Shown here one piece after another: positions 47,279 to 57,204 of a stretch of DNA of 64,000 nucleotides. The DNA is from Siderastrea siderea. Its lineage: Eukaryota; Cnidaria; Anthozoa; Scleractinia; Rhizangiidae. Below the pieces are notes generated by a model that was not told the DNA's origin, ran no database searches, and saw nothing but the letters and a program-made list of their open reading frames with translations. Location of the stretch: assembly GCA_964030785.1 (NCBI GenBank), contig OZ034968.1, forward strand, positions 35,856,186 through 35,920,185, given 5' to 3'. A program made the translations under genes and the position numbers. The stretch's first letter is position 1. Each line of letters opens with the position of its first letter.

Positions 47279-48625
47279 GGGGCCGACCATTTAACTCTTG
47301 AGGGGGGGGGGGGGGTGGATGATTTCGGGAAAAAATTTCCTGCAAGCCCTTGTCGGAAGGAAAAAATTGCATGCAGCACAAATGAAATAGAAAAAAAATT
47401 CTTGCACTGCTGCAAGCAAGAAAAAAAAATGTTGCAAAGCTATTTCATCATTCCAGGGGGACTTTACAAAAACCCAGCAAAACTGCAACCATTCTTCCCT
47501 TACTCCCTTTAAACTCTGGAGTTGGTTATGCTTCAGAATGTGCAATGCATTCTTAGCTTTATAGGGTCTGACAATCTGTGAGCCAGCGAGCCACTCCAGT
47601 TAACCTAAGTCACACTCTGGTTGAGCCAAAACAACATTCCGGTTAGCCTACAGTTATTAGCTTTAATAGGTAGCTTGCGGTTAGCCCTATATAATGGGAT
47701 ATAAAGGGATTTCTGGTTTGCACGGTTCACAAGGCTCGCGAGTCATAGGAGTCATGCAAGCCAATAACTAACTAATTGCCAAAGAGCTAGCAAAAACAAC
47801 GGCACAGAGACTTAAAACGGCTCTAAGAACGTAACATAAAACCCTCCAAACAGTTTATATCACAGCTTGAATACTCTCTTGATCAATAGATCAACCACTT
47901 GCCGGCACAATTGTGTCGCCTTTAGATCACCTTGATCAGAGGGACAAGGCTGTTGCGAATGTACTAAGAAAGCTCTATTTTGAAGGCTAGAATAACTTAA
48001 GCAACTAGCGGGAGTCGTGTTTGGCCTGTCATTTACATACTATGAATAGCAGCATTAACCATGTTTAGAAGTGGACTGAAAAAAGGCTGAGCAAAAATTA
48101 TAAGTGCTATTTTTCAAATAAGACCATGATCAACTAACTTCAATTCTGCTTTCACATTTGTTTTTGGGATTTCAGTCCACTTTTAAATTTTAACTTATGA
48201 TTCTAGCAGTAATTACCATGCTATGAGCATTTCTGAACTGCTTTTTGCTTTTTTTTTAAATAAGAAACTAAACATTTTCAAATCTACCTGTGGAGCATCA
48301 CTAATATTATGACGTAATATTAAATGAGCGTAAAGAATGACTTTCCGAAAACATGTTTTTGTATAGCATGATTTTGTATAGCTTACAACATCTTAAGGCT
48401 TTGCAGCTCCATATTGAACTATTACAACAATAACCACAATGTAAATGTAAATACATTCTGTAAATGTAAACACATGACATTTTTTTGAGGAAAAAAACTC
48501 CTGCAGCGAAATGAAGAGGAAAAAAAATATCCTGCCCCCCAGGTTGCTAGAAAAAAAAAAGCTTGCTGACCAGAAATCATCCACCCCCCCCCCCCCCCCC
48601 CCTCAAGAGTTAAATGGTCGGCCCC
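47279..48625. mobile_element. 1.35 kb foldback-like element with G/C-run arms
   Basis: GGGGCCGACCATTTAACTCT followed by a run of about 14 G and GGATGATTTC (47279-47330) is mirrored by GAAATCATCC, a run of about 18 C, and AGAGTTAAATGGTCGGCCCC (to 48625). The A-rich segments inside (GGAAAAAAATTCCTGC against GAGGAAAAAAACTCCTGCAG) continue the similarity for about 140 bp. A TTA flanks both outer ends. No transposase ORF. The class is unknown. The homopolymer lengths may be imprecise. Confidence 0.75.
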
Positions 48626-48629
48626 TTAG

Positions 48630-49669
48630 GACGTTAGCGAACTGGACGTTAGCGAAACGACTCGTTGGCGAAACGATCGGTTACCGCTCCGTAGACTATT
48701 TCATGACGTGCAAAATTGCTTTCATCAAAATTATTTTGTGATCATAGGTGGCTATGATTCACGTATCACAGGAGCTCATCAAAAAGATGGAAATCCCCTC
48801 GCGGCTTGACGTGACAATTCTGCCCTCTTCGATCCTTTTTTTCCCATCAGCCCCCACTCGCACGTTACACTCGTTCCCAGCTCTTGCTCGTTACCCCTCA
48901 GTGTTGGCGCCATTAGATAGAGAACGCCTGTTGATTTTTGACTTCTCTGTGAGTGAGATCGAGACAAGCACAAGCGTTGTTTTTCGTCGTAAATAACTGC
49001 GGTACGTCTTCTTCTACCCTGTTATACTCTTCATAACCTTACTTATTTTTTTTTTTTATGAAAAGCTGGTGGTTAAACTAATTGCGATATAAAGCACTCT
49101 TACCTCATGTTTGCCTACCGTGAATACTTATGCTGTCGATGAACTTAAATCATGCCTTATGATTTGAACTGTTTTGAACTAAGTTACACGATTAAGATAA
49201 CTGATTTTAATGGTTACTTTTCAGTTTTCTGGTACCTTGTTCAACTGAAAGGCTTGTAGGGGTGAAATGTTCGCAACTTATGTAAAAGTTGTTAGACTGC
49301 AGTGCAAATGGCAGGAAATCAAAACGGTCAGCAGTTACACTGAAACAAAATGTGAGAAACCAAACTAAACTCCGAGTTGAAAATTTAAAAAAATAGGGGC
49401 AATTTACAGGCCATTGCCACAGTATTTGTTGTAGTTTCTTAAACGTGAGAAAAAAAGATGAGTAATTGAGGAAGCAGCAAATGCATTTTCCTAGGGGTTA
49501 TTAAATTGTTAAGTGACCATTTGGGTTTTGTTTGACTCTGAAAAGGTCAGAGGCCTAGGTTTTGAAGAGACTGTTCATTCCACATCTGTGACAATCATAG
49601 TCATGTGACATTCTTTAGGATCTAAGAATATCATCCAAAATTTCAGAAGTTATTTATTTACTTTTACAG
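48630..49669. promoter_or_regulatory. Probable 5' region of NUP37
   Basis: A splice acceptor (TTTACTTTTACAG, ending 49669) lies four bases before the NUP37 start codon, so at least one noncoding first exon lies upstream, probably in this interval. No start site or donor could be fixed. GTTAGCGAAACG-type repeats occupy 48632-48680. Confidence 0.4.
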
Positions 49670-49673
49670 AAAC

Positions 49674-52600
49674 ATGCCAACAATAGTGACAAATCAAGAA
49701 GTACCTAGCACATTTTCATTTGAAAGCTTGGAGGATGTCAAGGTTGTGGAGTTCTGCCCATTTGACAGTGCAGCTGGTCTCATTGCTTACTGTGGCGAAA
49801 ACAGAGTATCAGTGGGTGTGTGTCTTTTTGAAGAGGAGGCTCAGGACAGTCACCTCCCTGTGTTGCAGTTTCAGCACATAACAGATTTTCATCATGGAAC
49901 ATGTGTTCATTCTTTTGGTTGGTCTCCGAAGACAAACATCCAGCATTTACCTTTTTCTTTCCAGTGAGTAATCTACTCTTGAAACATGATCAACTATGTT
50001 ACTTTCAAGAATGGTCAAAGTCAAAATTGGAAAAAAAAATTGCAAGAACATTTGAAAGCATGGAAATGAAAAAGTTCAAATCTGATATTACAACACTCAC
50101 ACCATGGAAAAAAAATACTATACAGGATCCTGCAGGATATTCTAGGATCCTGTAAGATCCCACAGGATCCTAGCCAGGATCCTGAATGAAAATCATCCAT
50201 AATCATGAATTGTGGCATTCTACTCAGGATCCTGTAAAATCATACCGAGTCCTCAGCTCAAGATCCTATTTAACCCATTGACTCTCAGGCCACCCAAAAC
50301 CGCCTGTAAAGGACCATAGTCCTTGTTCAGTTTGTGACATCATCACTTTGAGTGACAGCAGATGTTTTTGATAACCAGTTGATGTACCTGGCACACTTCT
50401 AACAAAAAGTGCCAATAAACTGAAGCGCTCACTTAAAATAGACCAGGGTTATGCAAAGAAAAAGGAAAAAAGTTTTCTTGTGAAATTTTGAATTGTGTCC
50501 ATGCCTGAGATCAAATTTGCCAAACAACCTCAGAAATGGAAGAAATGTTTAGTTTCCATGCTGCAGATCTATGAAGTTATAGATGTTTGGACCGGGATTT
50601 AAGCAGACAGGAGCCAATTTACGGCATCATTGCCTTAAAATGGTGTTTTTTTTTAAACAGTTGGGAGTAAATGGGTTAAGCTCTTGTAGGATACCACATG
50701 TAAATAGGATCCTACAGAATCTTACATAGGTTCTTATCAGGATCCTAGGTTAGTATCCAATAGACCTTTGTCACGCTGCGGCCATGTTGAATCCTCGGAG
50801 AGTAAAAAGCTTTGTTTTTACACATCTAACCTTGCTCTCGAGTTTTTCACTGCGAGGTTTGACGTGCAAAATGTTTTGTTTTTATGCTAAATAGTATCTG
50901 CGTGTGAAAGGTCTATTAAATCCCATCAAGATCCTGTGTAGGAATTCTACTAGGGGACTCTTATGCACCAATGTGCACAGAACTAGAACTCTTGTCATCC
51001 ATTTGAACTCAACTTACAAGTTGCCTACTTTGTTTAGTCTTTCACTTAAATTTCTATGAAAAATTACTTAGAATGATAGATGCCCACTTTAGCCAGCTCT
51101 AATACCTGCTTCAAAAGTTATTTAAAACTCTGTGCTTGATCAAGAGAACCCACACTACATGTACCTTTAAGGTTTTTTATACTCCAGCTTTAGTATTGAC
51201 CTGTAGATGTATTGTCTATGACAGTTAAAGTTTCAATTAGCTAAACAATGTGTTTTTTTGCCTTGTGCAGGTTTTGTACGGCAGGCGAGGATAGAAAACT
51301 TAGGTATTTTGTTTCTGATGGGAAAAATTCGTCATCAGTAACCATTCTGGAAGGACATCTTAGTTACATCAATGAATGTACCATTGAACCAGCATCTGGT
51401 CTTGAAGTTGCAAGTGTCAGTGGTAAGTGGTAACAGTTCAACAGCAGCTAAAACGCTTGGGGATGGAGATAATCTGCTAGCCAAAGTTTCAGCTGGCTGT
51501 GTGTTTGTCTGCAGAATAAATGTAAGGTTATGTGTTGAAATCTTTTAGGCCAGACCACAAACTAGATCTGAAATATTTCTTCACAACAAACTCACAAAAA
51601 TACATAAATAAATTATTATTAAATACATACAAGAATTATTAAGTACTTTAAGTACTCATATAAATGAAGAAGATTGGGTTCCGCCGGCAAATAGCAGAAG
51701 CTAATTGAGGAAGGCACAGCTGCAAAGGTGCAGCAGTCCAACCAATGGTTGAATAAAAATAACTAAAAACATATAGTTAAATGAGGAGATAAATAACTAT
51801 TTGTAAATAGATGAATTGGCAACATTTCGGAATTACAAGCAAGAATTACAGGAAACTAAATCAGATTTCACTAGCTGCTTTCAATTCTAAAGTTCAAATG
51901 ACCAGTTCAAACAATCACACCACTGGGCAGTGTTGTTACGCAGTATGCCTTATTGTTCACACCTTGTCATGCTAAACTACTAAGGGACTTCAGCTAGGAT
52001 GATAATACTAGCCAATCAATTTGTTTGTTTATTTAAACAATATTTATACAGGAAGTATCCAGTTCAGCATTACGCTGTAGGCTGGTTTAAATGGATTTCT
52101 GTATCATTCAATACTATTGATAACAAAAATAGTTTTTATTATACATTACACACATTACACAATATGCACATTTTAATAAAGCCTTAAATCCCCTCAATTT
52201 TTTTCAGGCTTTCGTTTTAACTACCAAATTGGCTTAGTAACAATGTGATAATAAATATTGCAAAGGTCTTTCACAGGGATCCATATTAGCGTTTTTCAAA
52301 CTCGTCAATCGGGCAAGTACGTCAGAAAAGATACTTGCCCTGACAAAATTTTGCTTGCCCGTTCAGTATTACGTAATTATTAAAATACAGTAAAAGAACT
52401 TAAAGTTAACAACAAGTGAGTGGAAAGATTGCATTTTATTTTCAATATGTTACCGAAACAGCACCGCAGTAAGGCTCCCGTCAAACTTTTTCATTTTTAA
52501 TTACCAATTCAACTCCACGGACTTAAAAGATAGACCTACTTTGCATGTCAAATGTTCACTGTTTAACATTTGATTTGCGCATTTACTTTTCGATCAAACT

Positions 52601-55600
52601 TTTAATTTTGATGAAACTTTCATCTAGGTACTTAAGCCAAGGCCTGTTTTGCTGCAACAATAATAAAAATGCATACTTTTGTTGCTCTTGTTCGTATTTA
52701 GGACTTTGCTCGGAAGATTCACTTTTTTTGCCTTCCGCGGCGGTGGCGACACTTTGTCAAAGTAGTGCCACATTTTGGAAAACTCATGTGCAGCCAAAGG
52801 GTGAGAGTCTTTGTGTTTGCATATTGCTGCAGTACATCAGCAATATGCAAGAGAGAGTACTGCATGAGGTATCATACGAGCAACGAAACGAAGTTTACAG
52901 AAAATATAAATCTTCTGTTCACTACAGTACGGAATCACTGAATGGCTGGTGGACGTTCAAAACACAGGTACATTGACTGGGGAGAAATTGAAGAAAAAAT
53001 TTTGCTCCTTAAAACTTACTCGTCCGCTGGACGAGTTTGTAATTTTTGATACTCGTCCGCACGACTTTGTAGTCGTCTCGGACGACCTGACGACTGCTAA
53101 TATGGATCCCTGCTTTCACTCACATAATGTTTCATTTTTGCAGTTCACTTGATGTACGTGATCCTTAAATAATAAATTTACCTACTGATGTTTGTCACTA
53201 ACAGCAGTATTTAATTTGCCATGATAAACAGATGATCACACTTGTAGATTGTGGGATTTAGAAACAGGAACACAGAAGACCTGTATTCCACTAAGTTCTG
53301 CAGGAGTTAGTGTGAAGTGGCATCACAGTGACCCAAATAAGGTACAGCAGCAGCCAGTCCAAACACAGCAGATTAACAAACTGACAGTAAAAGTGGTGCA
53401 TGCATTTCTTGATTTGAGGCTTGTTCTTTCTCCAGTAGACTGGCATACCTGCAGAGCTGAGTTGAGTTTAACTTTGTAGGCATGCCAACAGTGCTAGCCT
53501 GGTTACAATGAAATGCTTTCCTGGAAACATTACAAACTAATTAGTATTATTATGAACATTTGGATGACTGGGAACATTATAACCAGTTGCAAAAATTTGA
53601 AAACTTTATTCATGAGGGTGTAGTGTGTTGTTCCAGAAAATATCTCTACCCCTCCCAATGAAAGGTTGAATCCCCACCCCCACCCCTCCCTTTTTCCCAT
53701 AATTCCTACTCTCCTTTAAAAAAATTTGGTTTTTGGGAACCCCTCCCCTCAAAAATTTTCTTGACCACTTGGGTTAGGTATCAGTGAATATTTTTTTGCC
53801 CCACCCCCCCCCCCCCACATTAATTAGGATACCAAAGTAGTATCCTAATTAATGTGGGTGGCAGGGGGGGGGGGGTTGAGAAAATATCCAACAATACCTA
53901 ATCTAACTTTTAAAAAAGTTGAAAGTAGGTTTCCTTTAGTTTTGGTCATTTCTGTGGTTATTTAGGTTCCTGCTTCTCACTCACAACTTTGGGCAGGTTC
54001 CTCCCCTATTTTAAGCAACCTTAACCATTTGTCATAATTGTATTCTTGCATTGTTTTTCATAGCTGCAAGTATCTTCAGTTGACCAATTCTGTAACTTTA
54101 CTGTCAGTAATAAACCTTTCTGTAAGTTAAATGGACTGTATGATAAAAAAATAACAGGCCAACATATTCCATATTGAACAGCTAATGGTGGCACAAAAGA
54201 ATGGACTCATCAGATTTTATGACCTGCTAAGCCAACAGCCCATCATGTCACTGAGCACTGGTCAGGTACCTCTAATGTCTGCCGACTGGTGCACAAATAA
54301 TGCTTTAAAGGTTGGTGCAGTTGCTAGGGATGACTGGCTCATCTGGGACATGTCCAAGTCAAGGTGTGTTACTCTCGTAATGAACCAATTCTAGACTGGG
54401 TTTCTTGGGCTTGAATTTCAATCTCTGGGTAATGGCATTGGGAGGGAATGTCTATTACATGTAGTATAGTAGGTCAAGGCTGTCATGGTGTTTCCATCAA
54501 AATAAAAGTCAATGAACAATTTTTTGAAACTTTCTCTCACTGTTCACTACTAGAAACATTTCATATATATAACAAATTTTACAAAGATTGTTAGCCCTTT
54601 TTACCCTTTTTTTAATATTTCACTTTTATTATTGTACTTAATACCTGAAAAACCCTTTTGGGCGGTATTATTAAATAAGTTTATTATTATTATTATTATT
54701 ATTATTATTGTCATTGTTATTATCATTATTACCATGCAATGTTTCAAAATTTGTAAAAAAATGTATGCCCATGCCCACAAAAGAGAAAATGGTTGTCTTT
54801 GCCTGATAATCATCTGAAATGTCACCTTTTAAACAGATTGATCAGTTTGCACTGTGTATGGTGTAAGAGGAAGAACGGGGAAAAAGTTAACTCAAATCAA
54901 CAGTCTAATAGATTTCATTTATCAAGCACAAGGAACAAGTAACTATGCATTTCATGCCCATCTCATAGAATCAAACATTTTTCACCTTCATGTTATCAAG
55001 GTCACAAATTTATCTCGTCCAGTGTGGGAAAGTACTAAGATGAAGTTATTTTTCTGATGAAGAAGTTTTTCAAAACTTTTTCAACGCAAAGATGATGATT
55101 GCTGGGTTTAAATTAGGTGATAAAAGATAGGTTGCCATGTTTTTTTAAAGAGAAAATGGCCATTTATTTCTTGACAGGTCACACCATAAGTTCACTATTA
55201 TAGAATTAATAATATTTATATTTTTGGTTATTTTTGTTATTATCATTATGTGATTGAAGTTTTAATGAATACACTTTCCCTTTTGCACTGTTATCATTAC
55301 AGTTTACCCGAGTCTGTAGAGCAAGCTCATCCAGATGGAGTGTGCAAGTTTAGGTAACTCATTAAAATGAAAAATACTGTAATTTCGTATATTGTTTCAT
55401 AACCTTTATTCCGATTGCCATAATAATTATGTTGTTCATGCTTCAGTAAGATTTACTAGATCTGATTAAACCTTAACTGGTTTTGTTTCTTTTGCATGAC
55501 AATGGTTTACAAAACCAGGCCTTAGTGGGTGTCTTAGCATAAGTTTCCTGTAAGCTGTGCTAGCTACACATTTTTTCTTTCAACTTGTTCTGTAATGAGT

Positions 55601-56843
55601 TTGTTCTCTTTGTAACATCGTTTCTTATTGTAGGTGGTCCAATGTACACGAGAATCTATTTGCCACAAGTGGTCGTCCTGGCAATCATATTAGTGTCTAC
55701 CACATGGAACACCACAAAGTTAGTTTTGAAGGATTTAAATTTAGATCTTAACAAGAGTTTTGTTACAGACTGAGTTTTTTACGTTTTGGGGTCAAAATTG
55801 TGCTGAAATTAAAACTTAGCCTGCAAGCAGGCTCTTTTAGTGTGTCATTTGCACGAGTATCATGGTGGTGGAGCTGTGATTTGCGAGCCGGCAAGAAGAA
55901 TAGGGCATGTGTGAATAACACGTACTAAATGAGCTTGCTCACGGGCTAACAAAAACTAAGCACCTTTTCTGACTTATACACCAACCAGTGTACACCTTGA
56001 GCATCAATCTAGGAAGACGTCAAGTGATTTCTCTCACAGGGAAAACAATGATCAGTTTTAGGGAGCCTTCCAAGACACAAGGGAAGAAGAACTTGAAAAC
56101 ATTCAATTTGCAATCCAGTTCCATCCTAGCTGTGTGGAGCCAAAGATGCTTATCTATAGTTTCTGAGAACTAGTTGAGCAATTTTAAAGAAAACTAATAA
56201 AACCATTATTTAGGGTTTCCTTTTGATTCCTGTGTCTTTTAGCTTTTACAGTTGGACCAAAAATAGGCCCTTTAAACCTTTAAGCCCCAATATCAACATC
56301 TGTATTCTCCTCAGTGTTCCCCATATATCTTTTATGGTACTGGTTGGGAGAATTTGATGAGACAACAAGACATTTCATCTTGGGTAATCATTTTCTTTTA
56401 TTTATTTTTATGACCTGAATGTTTGATCATGTAGTGATATTGTAAGGAAAAAATTAGATTCCCAATATTGTCCCAATATGCCTTGTAACTGTATAACATT
56501 AGCAAACTGTATTCAGTTTGTCACAAGCATGGAAACTTGAGATGAAACTCAGTCTTCAGTAGGAGATATTTATGGGACATTTGATGGCAATTTCTGAAAG
56601 AACATGGAACAAGCATCTCAAAACTGAAAATTATAAGGTTGTTGTCCATAAACCCAGCATGGATCCTGCTCTAGTGCAGATTTTGGCACAGATTCTGCTG
56701 GTTCACATCCATTTCTTTTGGCTCAACAGATGCCAGTTTCATGTCAGATGCCTACTGGAGGAGGTCTTTCATGGCATCCGTCTTTACCAGTGTGTGCGTC
56801 AGGTGGAGGAAACAAGGTCCACTTGTGGTTTCTAGAAGTGTAG
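49674..56843 (+). CDS. NUP37: NUP37, nuclear pore WD40 protein, seven coding exons
   Basis: Coding exons: 49674-49963, 51271-51422, 53232-53341, 54182-54363, 55303-55353, 55634-55718, 56730-56843. They total 984 nt, or 327 aa plus stop, close to vertebrate NUP37 (326 aa). All introns are GT...AG and the phases join cleanly. Landmarks in order: VKVVEFCPFDS, FHHGTCVHSFGWSP, then FCTAGEDRKLRYF, LEGHLSYIN, EVASVSDDHTCRLWDLETG, VSVKWH, LMVAQKNGLIRFYDLLSQQP, VPLMSADWCTNNALKVGAVA, DDWLIWDMS, ENLFATSGRPGN, and GGGLSWHPSLPVCASGGGNK ending WFLEV. These follow human NUP37 block by block and include WD-repeat signatures. The family forms part of the Nup107-160 (Y) complex at nuclear pores and kinetochores. 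The start has an acceptor four bases upstream, implying a 5' UTR intron. Introns 1 and 2 carry several transposons, none disrupting exons or splice sites. Confidence 0.95.
50274..50675. mobile_element. piggyBac-like MITE with TTAA target
   Basis: The ends CCCATTGACTCTCAG and, in reverse, CCCATTTACTCCCAACTG are flanked by TTAA at 50270-50273 and 50676-50679. TTAA duplication and CCC ends are the hallmarks of piggyBac-type elements. 402 bp, no ORF. Confidence 0.85.
50760..50918. mobile_element. Short inverted-repeat MITE, about 160 bp
   Basis: AATAGACCTTTGTCACG at the left matches the reverse complement of the right end, CGTGTGAAAGGTCTATT. A TA dinucleotide lies at both ends. No ORF. Confidence 0.7.
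52275..53111. mobile_element. hAT-like non-autonomous element in NUP37 intron 2
   Basis: The ends AGGGATCCATATTAGC (52275) and GCTAATATGGATCCCT (to 53111) are exact complements. They are flanked by TCTTTCAC (52267-52274) and GCTTTCAC (53112-53119), an 8 bp duplication with one change. Eight-base duplications and (C)AGGG ends fit the hAT superfamily. The 837 bp interior has a 143-codon frame (52545-52976) and ACTCGTCC/GGACGAGT palindromic words but no recognisable transposase. It may be a captured gene fragment or deletion derivative. Confidence 0.82.
53690..53950. mobile_element. Inverted-repeat insertion in NUP37 intron 3
   Basis: The core CCCACATTAATTAGGATAC (53814-53832) and its exact complement (53840-53858) enclose a 7 nt loop. 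C-runs and G-runs lie outside, and beyond them GGTTAGGTAT...GAATATTTTT is mirrored by AAATATC...ATACCTAATC. The outer limits are uncertain. Confidence 0.7.
54615..54735 (+). mobile_element. LINE-type 3' tail with (ATT)n in NUP37 intron 4
   Basis: TACTTAATACCTGAAAAACCC then CCCTTTTGGGCGG and TTAAATAAGTTTATT, followed by (ATT)n. A short 3' UTR remnant of a non-LTR element is likely. No protein part remains. Confidence 0.5.
56265..56475 (+). repeat. Diverged dispersed repeat (copy 3 of the 6710-6905 type) in the last NUP37 intron
   Basis: CCTTTAAGCCCCAATATCAA, TATTCTCCTCAGTGTTCCCC and a closing TGATATTGTAAGGAAAAAATTAGATT match parts of the family on alternating strands. Divergence is high. Confidence 0.4.
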
Positions 56844-56939
56844 TTAAGAGCTCTGCAAATGGGTGCCCTCAAAGGGGAACAGAAACTTTTTCCTACCAGT
56901 ATCTACAGCCCACATATTTGTATTTTCAGGACCTGCTGA

Positions 56940-57200
56940 AGAGCATCCTGAATTTTAGAGGGCAGTCATTAAGGTTTGAGTCACCTGTTGTCTTGACAAA
57001 CGTGTTATTTTGTGATTAAATTATACCAACAAGAGGTCAAGTTCACCCATAATATCGAGGTTCCATCAGGCGTACTCAGCCATAACAGCTGTAGCAGGTC
57101 CTGAATTTTAGAGGGCTTTCATGTTACCTTGCGATTAGAGGCCACGGTCACCCATAATATCGAGGTCCCATCAGGTGTACTCAGCCATAACTGGTGTTCT
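56940..57200. repeat. Diverged tandem duplication just after NUP37
   Basis: CTGAATTTTAGAGGGC occurs near 56949 and 57102, and CACCCATAATATCGAGGT near 57044 and 57149 followed by CCATCAGGYGTACTCAGCC in both. Two copies of a roughly 105-150 bp segment lie downstream of the stop, possibly in the 3' UTR. Confidence 0.75.
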
Positions 57201-57204
57201 GTGT

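Larger units (their letters stand above)
50131..50960. repeat. GGATCCT-rich irregular repeat in NUP37 intron 1, split by MITEs
   Basis: The palindromic word AGGATCCT and variants (AAGATCC, GGATCCTGT, GATCCCAC) recur many times in 50131-50265 and 50690-50755, with traces to about 50960. The unit is irregular, not a fixed-period tandem. Two small transposons (50274-50675 and 50760-50918) sit within or beside the array. Confidence 0.8.

Noticed and set aside
52545..52976. 143-codon plus-strand frame in NUP37 intron 2
   Set aside because: It lies wholly within the hAT-like element and is absent from the NUP37 protein, whose exons on either side join in phase.
53341..53479. Read-through of NUP37 exon 3 into its intron
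   Set aside because: The donor AAG|GTACAG at 53341 joined to 54182 restores the conserved LMVAQKNGLIRFYD block. The read-through peptide does not match.
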